Part shown: one piece after another, positions 32,806-40,605 of the stretch
Layout: every line of letters begins with the position of its first letter
Numbering within the stretch: position 1 is the first letter of the stretch
NCBI RefSeq assembly: GCF_012849055.1
Contig: NZ_CP051677.1
Coordinates: 1,998,501 to 2,062,500, forward strand
Source: Spirosoma rhododendri
Lineage (GTDB): Bacteria > Bacteroidota > Bacteroidia > Cytophagales > Spirosomataceae
Direction: 5' to 3'
Length of the DNA stretch: 64,000 nucleotides
Made by a program: the position numbers and the translations under genes
Notes under the pieces: model-generated
The model's input: the letters and a program-made list of their open reading frames with translations, nothing else
What the model was told of the DNA's origin: nothing
The model's database searches: none

Positions 32806-35718
32806 TTACCTCTTCGGATTGCCCGACGAACCACCAGCACTTGCAGGCGGCTGCGTTGTTTTTTCCGTCGAAGCCGCCGATGCGCTCATCGGTTCGCCTT
32901 CCTTATCCAGTTCGATCACTTCATAGCCCAACCGTTTCAGGCCGGGTTCGATCAGCTTTTTGTTACCCACAACCGTGATAATCATTTTATCGACGGGTAG
33001 CTGCTTCTTCGCAATCGCGTCGACTTCGGCTTTCGTGATCTTCTTCAGGATATCGCTTTGCTGCTCTACGAAATTGCGGGGCAGGTTGTAGTCGATGATC
33101 CGGTTGAGGAAATACGCTTTCTGAATTGGCGTTTCGTAACGCAGCGCGTCGCTCTGGCCGAGCGAGCTTTTCACGAAGGCCAGTTCCTGATCCGTAATAC
33201 CCGACTTACCGTAGTTGGTGATTTCCTTGATAAACTCGACTACTGAGCAGTCCGTCGTCGCGGCTTTTACGCCAGCCTGCGCCGTAAATGGCCCTGCCGT
33301 GTGGGTGCTCGAAAAGCGCGAGTTGGCCCCGTAGGTGTAGCCTTTGTCTTCGCGCAGGTTCATGTTGATGCGGCTGTTAAACGCACCCCCCAGCATGTAG
33401 TTGGCCAGCCCGGCGCGGTAGTACTCACCGGTTGCGTCGTAGGGCATGCTGGTCAGGTACCCGATCCGAATTTCTGACTGAGCCGCCTGATCTTTATCAA
33501 TCAGGTAGATGCGGGTCTTGTCGATTTTTTTGGTAGCCGCTTCTTTCGGCATGTCGACCGGCTTAGCCTGCCACTTGGTCAGGAAGGCAAGTTTCGGCAT
33601 TACGTCTTTCTGCTCCAGATCACCGACTACAACCAGATTGGCTACCGACGGCGATACGTAGGCTTTGTAGAAGGCTTTTACATCATCAAGCGTAATCGAT
33701 TCGACCGTCTTGACCGTGCCGCTTGTTTGTATCCCGCGGATGCTGTTGCCGTAGAGCAGTTTGTTGTAGGCTTTGTTGGCAATGACGACCGGCTGCGTGC
33801 TCTGGTTGCCGATCAGTTCGATCTGCTGTTTCTTCAAACGGTCGAAATCGTCCTGCGCAAACTTGGGGCGCAACAGCTTTTCTTCGACCAGTGCCAGCGT
33901 CGAATCAAGGTTTTTCACCATCGATTCAATCGATATGTTAATCTCTTCGGTACTGGCCCGAATGTCGATGCTACTACCCAGCTTTTCGAGTTTGGTGTTC
34001 AGTTGCTCATTGGTAAATCGCTGCGTTGCTTCGTTCATCAGCGCGGCCGTCAGCTGGGCGATACCGGCTTTCGACGGATCTTTGGCTTCCAGCAGGTGTC
34101 CGCCTTTGATCGTTAGCAGCATCGTTACGGTTGGTACTTCGCTGTTGCGCGTGCCGATTACCTTGATACCATTGGCCAGCCGGTCGATCCAGAACGGCGG
34201 TACCTTCAGAGCGGGGTTCGGGCCGGGGCCGGGCTTCGTGCTGCGGTCGAACGAGTCTTTCGCTTTGGCGTATTTCAGCCCGTTGTAGCCGTAGTCGGGG
34301 GCTTTGTAATCGGCCGTCGACGCGGTGTAGTTGTCAGGTTTCGACACGATGTCGGCCTTGCCTTTGGGGTACACCGTCAGAATCACGGCGTTTTTGCCTT
34401 TGATGTACTTGTTGTACACCCGCATCACGTCGGCTTTGGTCACGCTGCTGTACCGCTTCAACTCCTGCGGCAGGTAGTTGGGGTTGCCCAGAAAGGTTTG
34501 GTACTGCGCCAGCTGCGACACCTTGCCCGACACGCTCGACAGCCCGTCGATCAGCTGCGCTTCGCGGGTGGCGCGAAACTGCGCGATGTCGTCGTCGGTA
34601 GCTCCGCGCTTTTCAAACTCGGCCAGCGTCTGCCGCACGAGGGCTTCGGTGCTGTCGAGTTTTTTGCCGGGATACGGCAGAATCGTCATGGTTAGCTGAC
34701 CCGACAGCTCCGTTGCCGGATGACCTGCGTTGGCCTGAACGGCCTGCTGGGTCTTGACCAGGTTCTTATAGAACAGCGAGCTTTTGCCACCGCCCAGAAT
34801 CTCGGCCAGCGCATCGAGCGGAGCCTCATCGGCGTCGTAGTTCGGTACGGTTGGGTACACGATCTGGAGCATCGGGAACCGGATGTTGTCTTCGTACGAC
34901 ACGTAGCGGTCTTTATCGAGCATCGGCGACTGTACCTGTGTTTTCGACACTTCGGGGCCGCGTGGTATCGAGCCAAAATACTTCTCAGTCAGGGCCAGTA
35001 CCTGCTTCGGCGACACATCGCCACCAACCGTCAGCACGGCATTATTGGGGCCGTACCAGCGCAGGAAGAAGTTTTTCAGATCATCGACGTTCACCCGGTT
35101 CAGGTCTTCGATATAGCCAATCGTCAGCCACGAATAGGGGTGTCCGTAGGGGTACAGCGTCTTGGCGACGTACTCACTCGACAAGCCGTAGGGGCGGTTA
35201 TCGTAGTTCTGTCCGCGTTCGTTTTTCACCGTTGCGCGCTGAATCTCGAATTTCTTCTGCGTGACGGCATCGAGCAGGAAACCCATCCGGTCGGCTTCGA
35301 GCCAGATAGCGCGTTCGAGCTGATTGCTGGGTAGTGTTTCGTAGTAGTTGGTGCGGTCGCGGTTGGTCGAGCCGTTGAGCGTACCGCCCGACTCCGTCAC
35401 AATTTTGAAATGCTCATCGTCGGCCACGTGGTCGGACCCCTGAAACATCATGTGCTCGAAGAAGTGCGCAAACCCCGACTTACCGATCTCCTCCCGCGCC
35501 GACCCGACGTGGTAGGTAACGTCGACGTGAACGACGGGGTCGGAATGGTCTTCGTGAACGACGAGCGTCAGCCCATTCGGCAGTACGTATTTTTCGTAGG
35601 GAATGACAAGCTCATTTCCCTGCCGGGTCACTTTCTCGACGAGTTTCGCCTGCGAAAAAGCTACCCCTGCCGATAGCAGCCACACGGCCGTCAGTCGGGT
35701 TAAAAAGCGGAAGGACAT
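32806..35718 (-). CDS. M16 family zinc metallopeptidase (fused two-half form)
   Basis: A 970-aa exported protein (signal peptide to AFSQ). The first half carries the inverted zinc motif H85-FFE88-H89 (SGFAHFFEHMMFQG) and a downstream Glu region (NYYETLPSNQLERAIWLEADRM). The second half (from about 500) is the inactive M16_C-type partner with the R/Y region (NSRINMNLREDKGYTYGANS). This is the pitrilysin-like single-chain form common in Bacteroidota. The C-terminal 25 residues are Ser/Pro/Gly-rich (TQPPASAGGSSGN) and probably unfolded. Confidence 0.93.
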   Translation of the reverse strand: MSFRFLTRLTAVWLLSAGVAFSQAKLVEKVTRQGNELVIPYEKYVLPNGLTLVVHEDHSDPVVHVDVTYHVGSAREEIGKSGFAHFFEHMMFQGSDHVADDEHFKIVTESGGTLNGSTNRDRTNYYETLPSNQLERAIWLEADRMGFLLDAVTQKKFEIQRATVKNERGQNYDNRPYGLSSEYVAKTLYPYGHPYSWLTIGYIEDLNRVNVDDLKNFFLRWYGPNNAVLTVGGDVSPKQVLALTEKYFGSIPRGPEVSKTQVQSPMLDKDRYVSYEDNIRFPMLQIVYPTVPNYDADEAPLDALAEILGGGKSSLFYKNLVKTQQAVQANAGHPATELSGQLTMTILPYPGKKLDSTEALVRQTLAEFEKRGATDDDIAQFRATREAQLIDGLSSVSGKVSQLAQYQTFLGNPNYLPQELKRYSSVTKADVMRVYNKYIKGKNAVILTVYPKGKADIVSKPDNYTASTADYKAPDYGYNGLKYAKAKDSFDRSTKPGPGPNPALKVPPFWIDRLANGIKVIGTRNSEVPTVTMLLTIKGGHLLEAKDPSKAGIAQLTAALMNEATQRFTNEQLNTKLEKLGSSIDIRASTEEINISIESMVKNLDSTLALVEEKLLRPKFAQDDFDRLKKQQIELIGNQSTQPVVIANKAYNKLLYGNSIRGIQTSGTVKTVESITLDDVKAFYKAYVSPSVANLVVVGDLEQKDVMPKLAFLTKWQAKPVDMPKEAATKKIDKTRIYLIDKDQAAQSEIRIGYLTSMPYDATGEYYRAGLANYMLGGAFNSRINMNLREDKGYTYGANSRFSSTHTAGPFTAQAGVKAATTDCSVVEFIKEITNYGKSGITDQELAFVKSSLGQSDALRYETPIQKAYFLNRIIDYNLPRNFVEQQSDILKKITKAEVDAIAKKQLPVDKMIITVVGNKKLIEPGLKRLGYEVIELDKEGEPMSASAASTEKTTQPPASAGGSSGNPKR

Positions 35719-35899
35719 GGTGATAGATTGGGTTGATAAGCCCCTAATCTACGAAGAAAAGCTATGTCCTATGTAGGGTATTACATAAGTGGAAGATGCT
35801 ACTATTCTTCCGTAATCTGTCATGCTATGCAGCGTAGCTGCCAACGTGCCGATCACTTCAGGATTCGATCTTCGCAGACAGATTATACCAAAATTTGTC

Positions 35900-35942
35900 G
35901 CAAACGTAACAATAAACCTGTGTGGTTTATTGTTACGTTTGC
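35900..35942. promoter_or_regulatory. 19-bp perfect inverted repeat before higBA (probable operator)
   Basis: GCAAACGTAACAATAAACC (35900-35918) and its exact reverse complement (35924-35942) are separated by TGTGT and end 6 bases before the higB ATG. Toxin-antitoxin operons are typically autorepressed through such palindromes bound by the antitoxin. In RNA the hairpin would also mask the translation start. Confidence 0.75.
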
Positions 35943-35948
35943 AGTACT

Positions 35949-36248
35949 ATGATTATCCGCTTTGCTACCCAGCAATTAGAAGATTGGTTTGTCGGTGATT
36001 ATCAGGGTAAACAGCCTTTCAGCGAAGCGGTGCTCAGAGCCTACCAGAAGACGATTCGCAAACTGGATGCGGCAGGTAGTCTGGCTATACTGCGGTAGAG
36101 CAAATCGCTGAACTTTCATCCATTGAAACGAGATCTGGAAGGCAAATATGCAGTACGGGTTAACATGCAGTATCGTGTCATTTTTTCGATTGATGAAGAA
36201 GGTGAGATTCAGGTACTATTGATCGAACAGCTAACCGACTACCACTGA
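35949..36248 (+). pseudogene. higB: HigB/RelE-type toxin gene with an in-frame TAG
   Basis: A 100-codon frame from ATG 35949 to TGA 36248 reads as a HigB-type mRNA interferase: MIIRFATQQLEDWFVGDY ... then SKSLNFHPLKRDLEGKYAVR and QYRVIFSIDEEGEIQVLLIEQLTDYH. Codon 50 (36096-36098) is TAG, so only a 49-aa fragment would be made and the catalytic C-terminal half is lost. The frame stays open to the expected end, which indicates a recent point mutation. Its stop overlaps the higA start by one base. Confidence 0.82.
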
Positions 36249-36595
36249 TGATACTCAATCGTAAAGGAGAGGAGATTTTTGCTGCACATCCCACGCATCC
36301 GGGAGAGCTGCTCGCTGACGAGCTGGAAACCCGTCAGATGACTCAGAAGCAGTTGGCTACCCAGACAGGTGTGAGCGCAACGTTTATTTCCGAGTTGATT
36401 CGGGGTAAAAAAAGTGTTTCAGTCGCAATGGCACTGAAGCTGGAAGCCACATTGGAAATAGATGCTTCTTTCTGGTTAAACGCCCAGCGCAACTACAACC
36501 GAGATCTGGCTTATCAGAAAGCAAAGCAGGAGATGAACCGGCTTAATGTGCCCGAAGCCAGACAGCGGGAATTGCTCAAAGCCGTGGCTGCATAA
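36248..36595 (+). CDS. higA: HigA family antitoxin (XRE-type regulator)
   Basis: A 115-aa protein with the HigA signature HPTHPGELLADELETRQMTQ followed by a helix-turn-helix (QKQLATQTGVSATFISELIRGKKSVSVAMALKLEATL) and a C-terminal helix. It overlaps the end of higB by one base, the usual toxin-first order of hig systems. With the toxin gene broken, it is an orphan antitoxin that probably still represses the operon through the palindrome at 35900. Confidence 0.92.
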   Translation: MILNRKGEEIFAAHPTHPGELLADELETRQMTQKQLATQTGVSATFISELIRGKKSVSVAMALKLEATLEIDASFWLNAQRNYNRDLAYQKAKQEMNRLNVPEARQRELLKAVAA

Positions 36596-36683
36596 GCAGT
36601 AGTCGTATGGCAACGTTGTGCTCAGCAGCTAAAGCGGCCGGAAAATAGGGCGCCCGTGGTTCAGTGCGTTATGCACATGTTCG

Positions 36684-37136
36684 CTACTTCATATCCCCAA
36701 TATTCGTCCAGTAGAGATACACGAACAGCAGGCTGAAGAAGACGCCGAAGGACACGTTGAGGGCACCAAACCCGGCCAGAATAACGGGCAGAATCAGCCC
36801 GACGGCGACACCGGCTACGTAGACCCAGAAACCGACTCGACGCAGGCGAAACATCAGGATGGCACCGATCAGTGTCAGGCTGGAGTAAAGAAGCTGGGCG
36901 ATGGCTAAGGGCTGAATCAGAGCGGGGTCGCTGGGCATGGGTACGTCGCCCGACGAGCGATCTTCAAAATAGGCCTTCTCCTTTTTCTTCCTGTCGTCGG
37001 GGAGTGGCTTCCGCGTGATGGCGGTAGTTTCGGCTACCCTCTGCATATTGGACAGAGAGACGATGGATAAAAAGAGATCCTTGGCGCAGCTGAGAAAAGT
37101 CAGAATGCAAAGGATGGTCAGGAATTGAGATCGCAT
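36684..37136 (-). CDS. Hypothetical membrane protein, about 150 aa
   Basis: Not recognised. Four hydrophobic segments are visible: one at the N-terminus (FLTILCILTFLSC) and three in the C-terminal half (LAIAQLLYSSLTLIGAILMF, VGFWVYVAGVAVGLILPVIL, NVSFGVFFSLLFVYLYW), with a charged loop (RKPLPDDRKKKEKAYFEDRS) between. ATG 37136 is preferred over 37154. It ends close to higA on the opposite strand and diverges from the SCP2 gene. Confidence 0.65.
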   Translation of the reverse strand: MRSQFLTILCILTFLSCAKDLFLSIVSLSNMQRVAETTAITRKPLPDDRKKKEKAYFEDRSSGDVPMPSDPALIQPLAIAQLLYSSLTLIGAILMFRLRRVGFWVYVAGVAVGLILPVILAGFGALNVSFGVFFSLLFVYLYWTNIGDMK

Positions 37137-37261
37137 GGTCAAAAATACGGACATACGCCGAATTGACCCGCCCTCAATTCGTGACAGACTTGGAAAACCT
37201 TATTTTCGCGCAGGGGTTCCTCTACCATACACTAACATTAAACCGAACTCCCTACTCATAA

Positions 37262-37558
37262 ATGACGATTCAGGAAATCACCGAGCAGGTTCGCCGGAAA
37301 GCGGCCAACGCAACGCCCTTCGAAGCCACGGCTAAAATTGTAACCGATCAGGGTGTCGTATACGTAGATGGCAATCAGTCGCCCGTCGCCGTATCGAACG
37401 ACGACAAACCCGCTGACTGCGAATTGCAGGTCAGCGTCGATAATCTGGTCAAGCTCGGCACGGGCGATCTGAACCCAATGATGGCTGTCATGTCGGGTAA
37501 GCTAAAGGTTAAAGGCGATATGGGTATCGCGATGAAGATGGGTCAGATCATGGGTTAA
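37262..37558 (+). CDS. SCP2 sterol-binding domain protein
   Basis: A 98-aa single-domain SCP2 protein, a lipid-binding fold. The signature DCELQVSVDNLVKLGTGDLNPMMAVMSGKLKVKGDMGIAMKMGQI is complete. It is probably a cytoplasmic carrier for fatty acyl or other hydrophobic ligands. A TATTTTCG box at 37201-37208 is a near match to the Bacteroidota -7 element and would give a leader of about 47 bases. Confidence 0.9.
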   Translation: MTIQEITEQVRRKAANATPFEATAKIVTDQGVVYVDGNQSPVAVSNDDKPADCELQVSVDNLVKLGTGDLNPMMAVMSGKLKVKGDMGIAMKMGQIMG

Positions 37559-37598
37559 TTGACTTGTTAGTTGATCGATTTGTGTTTTTAGGTGATTT

Positions 37599-37636
37599 TG
37601 TCCGGTAGATGCGCTAGCTTGCGTAGCTGCCGGACA
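37599..37636. terminator. Hairpin after the SCP2 gene
   Basis: TGTCCGGTAG / CTGCCGGACA arms around TAGC-containing inner pairing, about 40 bases past the SCP2 stop. No long T-run follows, so it may be a weak terminator or an RNA-stability hairpin. Confidence 0.45.
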
Positions 37637-37726
37637 CATACAATGGCCCGGCCATGAAAATCACGAATTACGACAACGCCAACCGCTTCGTCCGCCGGGA
37701 CTACAACGGGGGATACAGCTTATAGG

Positions 37727-37777
37727 GGTTTACGGTTTTCGGTATACGGTGTGTGATTCAATCGAAAACCATAAACC
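37727..37777. repeat. Inverted repeat at the end of the methyltransferase gene
   Basis: GGTTTACGGTTTTCG / CGAAAACCATAAACC arms with one mismatch and a 21-base spacer, ending directly before the stop codon of the leftward methyltransferase gene. It uses the same words as the repeat at 2126-2245. Confidence 0.7.
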
Positions 37778-37778
37778 A

Positions 37779-38384
37779 TCACGCTGTAATCCGAAAAATT
37801 GTGGACGTTTCGATGGTGCTGTCGGACGTCGTAGTAGCCTCGCAACTGCCGACGAGTTCAAACGGTACGTAGTCGATAAACTCGCGCAGATTGGTGAAAT
37901 AGTCGGTGCCGTACTGTTGCGTGCCTTTATAGAACACCAGGTTGTTGATGAAGTATTTGCCCGCAAACTGCTCCGCCATGATGGCGAACAGCTCATCGAG
38001 TTGGGGCAGCACGTACCACGTTAGTTCGGCAAACAGAATGGCGTCGTGCTTAGGATAGTTGGCGATGTTCATCACATCATCGACGGCGAATGTCAGGTGC
38101 GGAAAGAGCGCCCGGGCTTTGTCGACGGCAGTAGGGGAGGTTTCAATTCCCTGCGGCACGATGCCCGTCTGCCGGTAGATTTCCTGCGAATAGTAGCCCA
38201 AACCGCTGCCACACTCCAGGACCGATTGAATCCCGAATTTTTTGATGTGGAAGATACCGGCCTGCCGGGCGTAGGGGTTCGGTTGCTGATCCTGCATCCA
38301 GGGTTGGTCGAACTGCTGATACATCTCGTCAAACTGCCCAACAAACTGCCCGTCTTTGATAACGTAGTCGTGATAAGTCGCCAT
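37779..38384 (-). CDS. Class I SAM-dependent methyltransferase
   Basis: A 201-aa protein with the SAM-binding motif VLECGSGLGYYSQEIYRQTG and following acidic residue in GIETSPTAVDKARALFPHLTFAVDD. The later ILFAELTWYVLPQLDELF fits motif III. The acceptor is unknown. There is no signal peptide. A dyad 7 bases upstream of the start suggests specific regulation. Confidence 0.82.
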   Translation of the reverse strand: MATYHDYVIKDGQFVGQFDEMYQQFDQPWMQDQQPNPYARQAGIFHIKKFGIQSVLECGSGLGYYSQEIYRQTGIVPQGIETSPTAVDKARALFPHLTFAVDDVMNIANYPKHDAILFAELTWYVLPQLDELFAIMAEQFAGKYFINNLVFYKGTQQYGTDYFTNLREFIDYVPFELVGSCEATTTSDSTIETSTIFRITA

Positions 38385-38390
38385 TCACAC

Positions 38391-38422
38391 TTAAAAAGTT
38401 AGTTACTTTAATAACTTTTTAA
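38391..38422. promoter_or_regulatory. AT-rich dyad directly upstream of the methyltransferase
   Basis: TTAAAAAGTTA (38391-38401) and TAACTTTTTAA (38412-38422) are perfect reverse complements 10 bases apart, about one helical turn. This fits an operator or an RNA hairpin next to the start codon. Confidence 0.45.
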
Positions 38423-38464
38423 TCTGCGGGATAGTCTTCATTTGCTTTGAAACTTTCTGAACGG

Positions 38465-38505
38465 GAAACAAAAACGCGTTCGGATGGCAGCACCCGAACG
38501 CGTTG
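38465..38505 (-). terminator. Terminator of the semialdehyde dehydrogenase gene
   Basis: AACGCGTTCGG / CCGAACGCGTT, an 11-bp perfect stem. Read on the minus strand it is followed by TTTTTGTTT, 22 bases past the stop at 38527. Confidence 0.85.
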
Positions 38506-38526
38506 AAAGGACTGGCTAGACAGTCT

Positions 38527-39882
38527 TTATTCTATCCAGATCGTCTTGGCGTTGACGAATTCTTTCATACCCAGCTCCGACAGTTCGCGCCCGAAACCCG
38601 ACATCTTGATGCCGCCAAAGGGCACCCGCGCATCCGACCGCATCAAACCATTAACAAACACCGACCCTGCCTGAATCTGACGAGCCAGTCGGTTTGCCTT
38701 GTCGATGTCCTGTGTCCACAACGCTGAACCCAATCCGTAGCGCGACTGATTCGCCAGTCGTATAGCGTCGGTTTCGTCTTTCGCGGTGATGATAACGGCC
38801 AGCGGGCCAAAGGTTTCGTCGTCGAATGCGGCCATGCCGGGCTTTACATTATCGAGCAGCATTGGCCGGACGTTGCAGCCGTCAGCGTCGATCGTATCAG
38901 TCAGGAGTTTCGCCCCTTTGGCGATGGTATCGTGGGCCTGTTTGAGAATGCTTTCGGCCAGATCAAGCCTAGCCATCGGTCCCATCGTTGTACTGTCGTC
39001 GGTCGGGTCGCCCTGTTTGATGGCCTCGATGTGGTGCAGCACCCGTTCCATAAACGCTTTCTTCACCGACTTTTCAACAATGAACCGCTTGGCCGCGATG
39101 CAGCTTTGCCCGGCGTTCTGCATCCGCGACTTCACGGCCGTTTCGGCGGCTTTGTCCAGATCGGCGTCGGCCAGCACGATCAGGGCGTCGGAACCGCCCA
39201 ATTCGAGCACTGATTTTTTAATCTGACTACCGGCAATCTGCGCCACCGACGCGCCCGCTTTCTCACTACCCGTCAGCGTCACGGCTTTTACCCGCCAGTC
39301 GGTGAGCACGTCTTTTACAGTATCGGTTTCAATGAGCAGGTTCTGAAAGACACCGTCGGGCAAGCCGCTTTCGCGAAAAATTGTTTCGATCGCCTGCGCG
39401 CAGCCCATCACGTTTCCGGCGTGTTTGAGCAGCCCGACATTCCCCGCAATCAGGCCCGGAATGGCAAAGCGCATAGCCTGCCAGAACGGGAAATTCCACG
39501 GCATAATGGCCAGCACCGGCCCCAGTGGCTGATAGCTTACAAGACTGCGCTGGGCATCGGATTCGATAACCTGATCGGCCAGAAACGTTTCAGCTTTGTC
39601 GGCATAAAAGGTGCAGGCCACTGCGCACTTCTCGACTTCGGAAACGGCTTCCTTGAGCGTCTTGCCCATTTCTGCGGTAATCAGATCGCCAAGATCCTGC
39701 TTGTGCGCCAGCATGTAGTCGCCCGCGTTGCGTAGGTGCTGGGTGCGGTCGGAGAGGGGAAGGGCCGACCAATCGGTGAAGGCGTGGTCGGCGCGGGCGA
39801 GCTTGCGTTCGAGTTGAGCCGCGCTATCGACGCGGTACGTTTTCAGCTTCCGCTGATTATATGGATTGATGGACGTGAACAT
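38527..39882 (-). CDS. NAD(P)-dependent succinate-semialdehyde dehydrogenase family protein
   Basis: A 451-aa aldehyde dehydrogenase. Visible motifs are PLGPVLAIMPWNFPFWQ, catalytic Glu in KKSVLELGGSDALIV, catalytic Cys in MQNAGQSCIAAKRF, and FGPLAVI. The short length and IMPWNFP/GQSCIAAKR pattern match the Sad/YneI-like succinate-semialdehyde dehydrogenases. It would oxidise succinate semialdehyde or similar aldehydes in the cytoplasm. Monocistronic, with its own terminator. Confidence 0.88.
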   Translation of the reverse strand: MFTSINPYNQRKLKTYRVDSAAQLERKLARADHAFTDWSALPLSDRTQHLRNAGDYMLAHKQDLGDLITAEMGKTLKEAVSEVEKCAVACTFYADKAETFLADQVIESDAQRSLVSYQPLGPVLAIMPWNFPFWQAMRFAIPGLIAGNVGLLKHAGNVMGCAQAIETIFRESGLPDGVFQNLLIETDTVKDVLTDWRVKAVTLTGSEKAGASVAQIAGSQIKKSVLELGGSDALIVLADADLDKAAETAVKSRMQNAGQSCIAAKRFIVEKSVKKAFMERVLHHIEAIKQGDPTDDSTTMGPMARLDLAESILKQAHDTIAKGAKLLTDTIDADGCNVRPMLLDNVKPGMAAFDDETFGPLAVIITAKDETDAIRLANQSRYGLGSALWTQDIDKANRLARQIQAGSVFVNGLMRSDARVPFGGIKMSGFGRELSELGMKEFVNAKTIWIE

Positions 39883-39947
39883 GATACCGTGGTTTTAGGG
39901 GCTGACCTGGTGAAAGGCGCGCTACGCACAAAACCAGTCTGGTACGC

Positions 39948-40427
39948 CTACTGTTCTTCCCGGCCCAGCGCCGTAACCAGCTCAACCATGGTGCTGATGA
40001 ATGCTTCCATACGGTCGTGCCCGACAATACCGTCGAGTTTAACCCGGACCTTATCGATGCATTGCCGAACATCCATCAGCAGATCTTTACCACGATCGTC
40101 AAGGAAAATAACGCTCGACCGCGAGTCGTCTGGGTTCTTGGTGGTGTAGATATACTTCTCTTTCTCCAGCAGGCTGACCATTTTACTCATCATCTGCTTG
40201 GTAACGTTCGCCCGCTTGGCCAGCTCATTGTTCGTGGTGCCCTGTTCTTCGATGTTCGAGATGACCATCATATAGCTCATCTTGAAGTCAGCATAGCCCA
40301 GGTTGTTGAGCTGCGGTTCCATGTGATTGTCGATGTACCGCTTCAACTGCCAGAATAGCCGACCCACGGCCCGTTGACGAATGGCCCGCAACTCTGCGAA
40401 ATCGAATTCCTTTTTAGCTTTTTCCAC
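39948..40427 (-). CDS. MarR family transcriptional repressor of the efflux operon
   Basis: A 159-aa MarR protein: winged helix in TNNELAKRANVTKQMMSKMVSLLEKEKYIYTTKNPDDSRSSVIFLDDRG. GTG 40427 (MEKAKKEFDFAELRAIRQ) is chosen; an in-frame ATG at 40484 falls within its own -7 box, and ATG 40466 would leave almost no leader. It is divergent from an EmrAB-TolC operon, and two identical-half-site operators lie between them. I infer that it represses both itself and the pump and is released by a pump substrate, like EmrR. Confidence 0.9.
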   Translation of the reverse strand: MEKAKKEFDFAELRAIRQRAVGRLFWQLKRYIDNHMEPQLNNLGYADFKMSYMMVISNIEEQGTTNNELAKRANVTKQMMSKMVSLLEKEKYIYTTKNPDDSRSSVIFLDDRGKDLLMDVRQCIDKVRVKLDGIVGHDRMEAFISTMVELVTALGREEQ

Positions 40428-40481
40428 GATTAAACTAAATCTTACGACGATCAGCGAGCCAATCATCGACTTTTTTTTGTA

Positions 40482-40489
40482 CAAATATA
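40482..40489 (-). promoter_or_regulatory. -7 box of the marR gene
   Basis: On the minus strand TATATTTG matches TAnnTTTG and overlaps the edge of operator 1, so repressor binding there should block marR transcription. The leader to GTG 40427 would be about 50 bases. Confidence 0.6.
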
Positions 40490-40505
40490 GTCAACCTGAT
40501 TGACT
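40489..40505. promoter_or_regulatory. MarR operator 1
   Basis: AGTCAA-CCTGA-TTGACT, a perfect 6-bp dyad with 5-base centre. It overlaps the -33 region of the emr promoter and abuts the marR -7 box. Confidence 0.75.
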
Positions 40506-40529
40506 TTATCTGTTCTCATTATACATTTG
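40500..40529 (+). promoter_or_regulatory. Promoter of the emrAB-tolC operon
   Basis: -33-like TTGA at 40500-40503 and -7 box TACATTTG at 40522-40529, 18 bases apart, matching the Bacteroidota sigma factor consensus. It is flanked by two MarR operators. Confidence 0.65.
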
Positions 40530-40538
40530 CACCGCATT

Positions 40539-40555
40539 AGTCAAACAGGTTGACT
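40539..40555. promoter_or_regulatory. MarR operator 2
   Basis: AGTCAA-ACAGG-TTGACT, the same half-sites as operator 1 with a different 5-base centre, 50 bp away centre to centre. It lies just downstream of the likely transcription start of the efflux operon. Confidence 0.75.
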
Positions 40556-40605
40556 AGTTAAAAGGTTATTGCAAAAACAAACGCAACCTAGTAAACCGGA
40601 CCCCC

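Noticed and set aside
32678..32926. 82-aa frame on the plus strand
   Set aside because: It runs through a degraded palindromic repeat and the antisense of the M16 tail.
31003..36248. Reassigned stop codons as an explanation for the in-frame TAA and TAG
   Set aside because: Many other genes in the window end normally with TAA, TAG or TGA at family-typical lengths, so the standard code applies.
37654..37725. 23-aa frame (MKITNYDNANRFVRRDYNGG...)
   Set aside because: The composition looks protein-like but it is too short and lies between a hairpin and an inverted repeat; possibly a gene remnant.
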